The position numbers and the translations under genes were made by a program. 64,000 nt of DNA from Primula veris (taxonomy: Eukaryota > Streptophyta > Magnoliopsida > Ericales > Primulaceae), in the NCBI GenBank assembly GCA_963682055.1, contig OY821741.1, forward strand, positions 7,819,501 through 7,883,500. The letters run 5' to 3'. The notes beneath the pieces were generated by a model that saw only the letters and a list, made by a program, of their open reading frames with translations, was not told where the DNA came from and did no database searches. Shown here in pieces: positions 57,236 through 64,000 of the stretch (the stretch's first letter is position 1; each line of letters opens with the position of its first letter).

Positions 57236-58616
57236 GTTAGATATAACTTAGTTTGAAAAATCATAGCATATTAATATGTTTTATACTAAGCTTTATAATT
57301 GACTATTAAAAGTGGGTGATGAGAAGGTATATTTCTACTCGTAAGTACGACTTTTTATGCCCATAGGAAGGAGTTAAGGATTCAGTCTAGGTTGTAAGTT
57401 CGCAATTCTTGCTAACATAGAGAAATTATTCCTTATCGCCAAGTTTTCAACCAAAAAACTTACCATCTCAAGTAGGTGTATACATGGACCGGTAACGTAT
57501 ATATTTATTTTTTTCCTCAAATGCAGTAACTAATTAAATGAATGGTTGGTGTGTGCGGTCACGACTGCGATTAGGGTATTTGGTTGGTCTGGCTCAACTC
57601 TTTCTACATTAAGCTAAGGTTACATAAGGTTTTTTGTTTTTTGTCTTTCTGATATTTGAAATCGGTTTTTGGAAGCTGGGTCTTAAAGCAAACAAGCTGT
57701 CTTTTCTCATTCCATCTTGTTTAAAAGCTTATACTGGCAAAAATAAAATAAAAAAATATCTACCTTTCATGCTGATGATCAAAATGCTAGTTATAATATT
57801 AAAAAGCTAAACCTAAGTGGAGCTTAAAGACTTCGACTAAACAAGACACTTTTACTGCATAATGTATTCTGCATTAACAACGGTTCTTCGTTTTCTTTTG
57901 CTTGTTTCGTTTCTGATAATAAAATTGTCGGGTCACCAATTAGAAATGTAAAACAGTCCTTAACAGTACTACATAATTTGTGAATATAAAAGATGTCATT
58001 TGTACGAAATTACCCCTCATAACAAGCACACGTAAGAAAAATGAAAACCGTATAAAGCAATAAAGTGAATGTTATATCAAAAGAGTATTTATGTAAACGT
58101 ATGAGGAAACCAAATACAACCCTTCACTCGAAGTTTGCAAAAAATTATACCAAAATAGCAAGCGCAATTTGAATAACACGTGCATGCATTACAAAAAATT
58201 TAAGGGAAGAGAAAATGCCGTTTTATCTGGTAAATCACTTATTCGCTTATCAAAAAAGCATCTTCTTGATCATCGGTAACCATAATATTGAATGGGGCTC
58301 ACCCAAGGCTGGTTCATAGCATCTTCATGAGATCTCATCATGGCCTCAACCTCAACTACAGAGGCAAACAAACTAGTTAACCATGTTGGCAGAAAAAAAA
58401 AAGAAAAATTACGTTTTTAAGCAAAACAAATATCAGAAATTTCTCTTGTTCCTCTTCCTGTTATAGAACTTTTAACCCATTCAAATCTCTAATAATGTGT
58501 TGAATCAACTCTACCTGTTGTGATGTTATTGGTAAGGGGATCATGTTGGCTGGTACTCCACTCCAAAATGTTTTGTTGCCGCCCGATAACGTCATTATCT
58601 TGAGGAAAACAAACTT

Positions 58617-58815
58617 AAAGTTAATAAATTTACTCTCTTACCCTTTATATACTTACCATTTATAACTACTACAACAATTTTAGGAAAAAAGTTATCCGCA
58701 TTAACTTTAATTATGATATTTACAAGGGCAATATTGGTAATTTATGTATCAAAATTTAATATCCTTAAAAAGTAGCAATTTATAAGGGGGACCCTTAAAA
58801 AGAGACGGAGGGAAT
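58617..58815. mobile_element. MITE-like insertion specific to the right arm
   Basis: The left arm reads straight from TATGGCGTTATTAAT to AACTTTAAGTTT (25950-25975), while the right arm has about 200 bp in between, ending AGAGACGGAGGGAATATTAA, a Stowaway-type CTCCCTCCGT terminus in reverse. The other end, TTACTCTCTTACCC, is a weak partner. Right-arm-only presence dates it after the duplication. Confidence 0.6.
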
Positions 58816-58816
58816 A

Positions 58817-59585
58817 TTAACAAATTAATAACGCCATAAATTGAAAAGAACAGAAAATTTGACTTGACGAAACATTACCAAAATCACTTTCTAACAGAAA
58901 ATTTTCAATTTCAGTAAGCCTACAACGGAGGCTAGTTTGAAGAGGATTTGAAGGCATAACTTCAGAAAAGCTATCGCACGTTGTCTGCACGTCCCCATCT
59001 GAAAAAGGAAAACCAAAAATAAATAAAGACATGTTATTAATTGTACATTTTTTTTCCGAGATATGGTGCATCTCTAATATACCTCTTTAGCTCAAGAAAC
59101 TACAGGCACACACAAATAAAGTCACATTTAAACGTAATGAAGGAAGAAAAACAGACAAGAAATGACATGACACATTTATAAAAACATATATATCTTACCG
59201 CCGCAAATAACATTCCAAGCCTTGGAGACTGGTCCGGGGAAATAATAGACAGCGTGACAGATGACTGTATTAAGAAAACACTCGTTAAGATGTCAATGTA
59301 GTCCTCTGGTGAAGAGGAAATTCCCTCCACGCATATTTAAAGACAGGCCGAAAGAACCATTAAGCCCTCATTTTCTACCTGGGTGAAATTTCTGCCCACT
59401 GATGTGGCATCAGCAAGAAATCGATCAAGCTTTTGTAGGAGAAGTTTCTCGCTGAACATAGTTTGGTCTTCGTTCATATATTTAAGAGAAGGTAAATTAA
59501 AGACTTGTATGATGTTACGAGCATGCAATGTGTATCTCCTAGGATATGGACTTCATTGCTATCTCTAGCGGCTGCAATTGTCTGC
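58817..59585 (-). pseudogene. Unrecognised multi-exon gene remnant (right arm)
   Basis: Counterpart of 25304-25985. Minus-strand pieces: a 3-residue-longer first piece (HARNIIQVFNLPSLKY, then NEDQTMFSEKLLLQKLDRFL, ..VGRNFTQ), the middle piece (SSPEDYIDILTSVFLIQSSV, ISPDQSPRLGMLF), FLELKRYIRDA, and after a TTTTTTCAG acceptor a fourth piece DGDVQTTCDSFSEVMPSNPL, RCRLTEIENFLLESDFGNVS, ending in a stop at 58817. The fourth piece is shortened in the left arm. Pieces sit in frames that are not all compatible. Not recognised. Confidence 0.4.
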
Positions 59586-60239
59586 TTTACGCAAAGAAAT
59601 TAATTAGTCACAGTTTTGTTTAATTTTTATATTCTTCTGAAAAGAAATGTTCAAGAAATGCCATAAAAAATTCGAAACTACGACATGTGCTACTACTCTA
59701 ATACGTTCAATAAAAGTAATCACAAATCTAAGCCTTTGCCTAAGGCATTCAGAATACAAGTTTTCATTCATTCAGTAAATTCCTTTATTACTCCGAGAAC
59801 ACTAGTGAGGATTATGGTAAAAGTGATTTAAATTGATCTAGAGGGACTTGGATTGATATGGAAGGTAGTGTTTTGCATGCAGGCCTGTAGGAACTAAACT
59901 AAACAGTACTTTTTCATTAGAAATTAGAAATTCCAAATTCTTTTTCATTATCAGCTGTTATGAAAGATGTTAGACAAATAAGAAAACTTCGCTCGATGGA
60001 ACATTGCTCTGATATTAAGTGGAAATAGTCTACAATTTAACTACACGATCCTGGCCCACAACGTCACTTGCATGCATTGACCTAATATATAACTACTCGC
60101 TGGGCTCGCCTTAACTAACTAGTTCAGCCATAGGGCATATCCGGTAAGAAGCAAGTATTAAAGGGTTTCAGAAAGCAGTGTTTTAGGTATTGATATTTTC
60201 CGATCAAATTTAAAGAAAGGTTAATGATGAGAAAACAAT

Positions 60240-61070
60240 TAATATACCTTCAATGCAGTTCGAAGCCTTTTTGTTAGAGCAGCTTCGCTAAGTTTATTTA
60301 TTGATAATTGACGTTCCTTATCAGAGTGTTCGCTACCAATGTTCAAAATGTCCTGCCCTTGGTCCCAATGAACTTTTTTTCCTTAACTGTTTGATAATAA
60401 ACTTCAAGGGGTCAATAAATTGGCTAAAAATTAAAACCCTTTCTTTATTTGCCACGCTGAGTCTTATCAGTTCTACTAAGAATTTGGTTTTGACACCTTG
60501 AATTATGGGAGTTTCTTTTTCAGATGAATAGTCAAAGGAAAACAAGGCATGGTGAACAGCTATTAAGGATAGTAAATTTTCTTTTTTCCGAAATGTTATT
60601 TTACTGTTAGCGACGAAATCAATGAGGGTTTCCTGCTGGTAACTGGGTTTCAAAACAACAACAAAGTCTCGTAATCCCGGAAGTTTTTCTTTCAGAATAC
60701 TGCCTTTGTATACGTGTACAAACTCACCAATCATTTTCTTTAGTTCTTCAAGCTTCTGGTCATCATTTTTCCCAATACTATTTGTCATCGAAGCCCATTT
60801 TTCTATCCCATTCCCCGTGTTTCGAGAATTGATCTCATCAAAAAATTTTGGCCGAACCATACAAAAATTGTTCAATAATTCCTCAAAATTATTTTGAATT
60901 GGAGTCCCGGAGAGCATTATTCTTCTTTCGGTTTGAACATCCCAGAGAAAGTACCGCTTATCTGGTAAATCACTTATTCGCTTAAAAATGAGCATCGTGC
61001 TGATCATCGGCTTCATCTTGTTCATCTTTATCTTCTGCCTCTTCAGCACCAACAACGTTCATCTTTATAG
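60240..61070 (-). pseudogene. CLASSY3/4-like SNF2 helicase, damaged copy (right arm)
   Basis: Minus-strand frame 61055-60333: an acidic/basic start, KRISDLPDKRYFLWDVQTER, then the SNF2 motif III region RRIMLSGTPIQNNFEELLNN, FCMVRPKFFDEI, GNGIEKWAS, VHVYKGSILKEKLPGLRDF, and KERVLIFSQFIDPLKFIIKQ. It lacks the Walker A/DEAH part altogether: only about 25 residues precede SGTP. Near 60345 the frame shifts relative to the left arm (extra A run), then EHSDKERQLSINKLSEAAL continues in another frame to a GTATATT donor near 60247. The left arm keeps Walker A but has lost motif III, so the two copies preserve different halves of one ancestral gene. Confidence 0.85.
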
Positions 61071-61160
61071 TTAAAACTGTCACGTTTAACATCTTTTAGA
61101 CAACATGTAAAGACTCGGACTATATAACCAGCTAACCCGTGTTTATTATAAAATAGGAGT

Positions 61161-63165
61161 TGTTGAAAATTGTAACTTGTTTTCCTTTTAATATTAGTCT
61201 TTATGTTTGTTTAAGTTATAACTCTTGAGTTTCATGAGTTCATGGGTTCATGGTTAATAATTATGTAACCTATGGAAGTTTTTATTTTCTATTATAAATG
61301 TTTGGAGTCTTATCGAATTCCAACATAAGTATAAATAGATGTTATTTTTCCATTTGTAATGACCCACTAGAAAAGAAAAGATTATAATAAAAAGTTTGTT
61401 CCCCATTTTATTGTTGTGAGTTGTCTCTTTCCGGCCATCCATATTTCCAACAATGCTATCAGAGCTTGAAAGATCGTAAGGGTCATGGAAGCCATGGAAT
61501 TTGTATGCGAGAACTTGATGTACTCGAATTACAAAAGGATGAGTATAATCATAAGATCTTATATCGGAGAATGTGATTTGTCGGACGTGGTGGACGAAAC
61601 ACAACAAGATGGCCTAAGCAAAAAAGTCCGAGAAATTAAGGAGAAGAGAGCAATTTTCATCTTAGAAAGACCCATACACCCAAAAATTTGGGAGGAGATA
61701 GAAAATTAAAAGTCTCCGAGTGATGTTTGGAAAATGTTCAAGGTGGTCGTCTCAAAAAAAGAGACGTGACTTTACCCAAAGAGTATTGGGTGGAATGTTT
61801 TGAAAGAGATGACTTTTCTATGAAAGAGTGTGAAAATGAAGAAAGTGAGCAAAATTCAAATTTGTGCGAAAATGATGAAGGTAAAGAGGTGGATAGTAAA
61901 ATTTGTTAAAATAAAGAAGATGGAAAAATGGTTGGTGAAAGCGAAGAGTCTATAAATGGGAAACAAGATAAGCGAGATGATAATAAGTTAAAAAATACCG
62001 AATATGAAGGAGATGCTCAAAATGCTTCCAATGTAAGTATACTTTTATAAGAGTCGTATCAAAATGAGTTGAAAGAAAAAAGAGAAGAAACTTGTAAAAC
62101 TAATAACTTTTACGATAAAAGATTGTTTATTTTAAAGGATAAAGAGAATGATCAAGTTGAAAATATAGTTTTGTTTGATAAAAAAATTAAATAATCAAAC
62201 GAATATTGTGGAGAAAAAGTTTGGTCTAATGAGAAACTCAATTTAATGAATGAAATATTTGAGGATAAACTTCTATTTGAGAAAGAGGAGTTAAATTTTG
62301 AAAAAAATGCAAATTTAGAAATATATTTTCAAATAAAAAATGAGAGTGAAAAATATTATCTTTTTATGGAAAATGATGTCGAGATGAGTGTTTACAAGGT
62401 TAAATTTGATAATGACACTATATTAAGTTTTGATGATAAATAAAAGATAAATTAGGAAGGAAAACACTTTAGTTTAGAGAATTGGTGTTTCGACACCGGA
62501 TGGATAAATATGGTTCAATATTTTGATATAAATGAGAATAAATTTGAGAAATTTCAAAATGGAGTGAAAGTAAAATTTAGAGAAGTGAAGGGAAAAACAA
62601 AGTTATAAAAATTGTGAATTGTGAAAATTCGGTTAAATTAATGAAATAGTACGAAAAGCGTTATACGTCGGCCGAAATGTGCATGGAAAGTGCCGCTTTC
62701 GAAGGAGACGCGATTGAAGTAAAGACATGTTGCGAATTAAAGAAGGAAATTAAAGTGAACTATGCAAAGTCACAAGATTAAGTGTTGGATATTTTTTACA
62801 AAAACTCTCAAGTATAAAGATTTTCGAAGATTGAAAAGAATGTTCGGAGTTACCAAACAAGTTTAAGGAGGTGTGTTGAAAATTGTAACTTGTTTTGTTT
62901 TTAATATTAGTTTTTATGTTTGTTTAAGTTATAACTTTTGAGTTTCATGAGTTCATGGGTTTATGGTTAATAATTATGTAACATATGAGAGTTTTTATTT
63001 TCTATTACAAATATTTGGAGTCTTATCGAATTCCAACATAAGTATAAATTGATGTTATTTTTTCTTTTGTAATGACCCACTAAAAAAGGAGAGATTATAA
63101 TAAAAAGTTTGTTCCCCAATTTATTGTTGTGAGTTTTCTCTTTCCGACCATCCATATTTCCAACA
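61161..63165 (+). mobile_element. Short non-autonomous Copia-derived LTR element
   Basis: The LTRs 61161-61452 and 62874-63165 are both 292 bp, TGTTGAAAATTGTAAC..TTTCCAACA. The primer site reads TGCTATCAGAGC, one base from the initiator-Met site; AAGGAGGTG precedes the 3' LTR. The 1.4-kb interior keeps a worn gag start (MEAMEFVCENLMYSNYKRM, PIHPKIWEEIEN) and, just before the 3' LTR, a remnant of the RNase H tail (VNYAKSQD, YKDFRRLKRMFGVTKQ) resembling Copia-1's end. In between is Lys/Glu/Asn-rich low-complexity sequence. No protease, integrase or RT. The empty site is preserved in the left arm (TATTTTATAATAAA near 22100). Flanks GGAGT and GTAAG do not give a clean 5-bp duplication. Confidence 0.85.
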
Positions 63166-64000
63166 GTAAGCAAGTAAAAGAAGAAAAAGCGACGAATGTG
63201 TGCATTATCTTAGCCAATTATCACTACAGCCTTGTTTTGTTGCTTAATGAAATGCTTACCTTCCAAAACAAAAAAAATAGGTCTTTTTCCTGAAGAAAAG
63301 TAACCGCTTTAAATCCAGAGGTACAGTTACTTCAAGCAAATGAAAATGAAAATTTAATAATTTGATAAACCAGTTTGGCTGTGATTTTAAAAGTCATCTT
63401 ATTTATAAAAGATGACAGTTTTTGTTTTTATTTTTAAATCTTGAGTTGAATATATTTTCCAAGACAGATAAAAAATATATATTAAAATAGAAAATAATAA
63501 AAAGTTGAAAACCTAATTTGAGTCATAACCTAGGGTTAATGCATCAAGGATTCACCCCTTTTCTTTTTTCCAAATAAAGATCTGCTAGCTTATATTTATT
63601 CATTAAAATTTCAATTCGAAATTGATTTTTGGTTAAATTAAAGCTAAGATTTTACCATACTTATTTTGGTTTCAAATGGGAAAAAAAAAGAGAGCAATCC
63701 AACTAATCAATAAGAATTAAGAAAACATATAAATTTAAAAAGTCACTAAGTAACAGAAAGAAGGAATAAAAAAAATCACAAGTCCTAACCTCAGAGAATG
63801 AATGAAGATGCGGCAACCTTAATTATAATAGTAAAATATAAGTTTTTTTTATATATAGTTAGTTATAAAAAAAAAATTAGGGCTCTGAAAAAAATAGAGG
63901 AGAAAGCACTATTTATATAGAGGAAAATGATAAATATTAAAGGCTGATCATGACATCACATTTTTTTTTTTTCATTCAGTCACATGTCCAAGTTACTTGA

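Larger units (their letters stand above)
57150..64000. repeat. Inverted duplication, right arm (continues beyond window)
   Basis: Reverse complement of 21243-27985. The last bases of the window (..CAGTCACATGTCCAAGTTACTTGA) still match 21243 onward, so the arm is not complete here. It contains a 2-kb LTR element (61161-63165) and a MITE (about 58617-58815) absent from the left arm, and lacks about 1.8 kb of SNF2 sequence present there. Confidence 0.88.

Noticed and set aside
61161..63165. A 5-bp target-site duplication for the short LTR element
   Set aside because: The flanks GGAGT and GTAAG overlap by only two bases relative to the empty site, so I do not claim one.
1..64000. tRNA, rRNA, CRISPR, bacterial operon or organelle insertion
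   Set aside because: No cloverleaf with a CCA-adjacent acceptor, no rRNA core sequence, no regularly spaced direct repeats and no organelle gene were seen by eye.

Overview
This is a piece of a plant nuclear genome: AT-rich, intron-containing, gene-poor and full of transposable elements. The recognisable host genes are plant-specific or plant-typical: an extra-large G protein (XLG), CLASSY-type SNF2 helicase pieces, a SCAI homologue fragment, and a vacuolar-type GH32 invertase/fructosyltransferase. The vacuolar-type GH32 gene and the style of the repeats suggest an asterid, perhaps Asteraceae. That placement is inference and cannot be settled from this window.

Layout. 1-3200: the last exon of an XLG gene, apparently intact, followed by a local repeat and an inverted-repeat element. 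4608-9180: a decayed Ty1/copia element on the minus strand, truncated at its right LTR by a 1.2-kb foldback element (9190-10417) with a 9-bp target-site duplication. 10430-12770: no gene seen. 12774-13878: a solo LTR with a 5-bp target-site duplication. 15000-17640: two exon sets I cannot name. 18297-20185: two small foldback elements and a broken SCAI N-terminus. 21243-27985 and 57150-64000 are the two arms of a large inverted duplication (about 6.8 kb seen, continuing past the window end), each carrying a damaged CLSY3/4-like SNF2 gene and a second unnamed gene.

The 29-kb spacer between the arms holds a decayed L1-type LINE (28320-34180), a second, broken copy of the XLG exon inside a copy of the 355-2090 segment (34530-37420), several MITEs, a minus-strand retroposon remnant, a 129-bp tandem array, and a GH32 pseudogene (42638-56013). 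That pseudogene is split by a 10.2-kb Copia element (44005-54196). The Copia element has 1218-bp LTRs with one difference seen between them, a GCTTC target-site duplication, one uninterrupted 1660-codon gag-pol frame and a broken downstream extra ORF, a Sirevirus-like layout. The right arm also carries a 2-kb non-autonomous LTR element (61161-63165) absent from the left arm.

The only reading frames that look undamaged over their visible length are XLG copy A (partial) and the gag-pol of the young Copia element. Most other recognisable coding sequence is broken, so the window reads as a turnover zone: segmental duplication, repeated TE insertion and gene decay. No tRNA, rRNA, CRISPR or organelle-derived segment was recognised.
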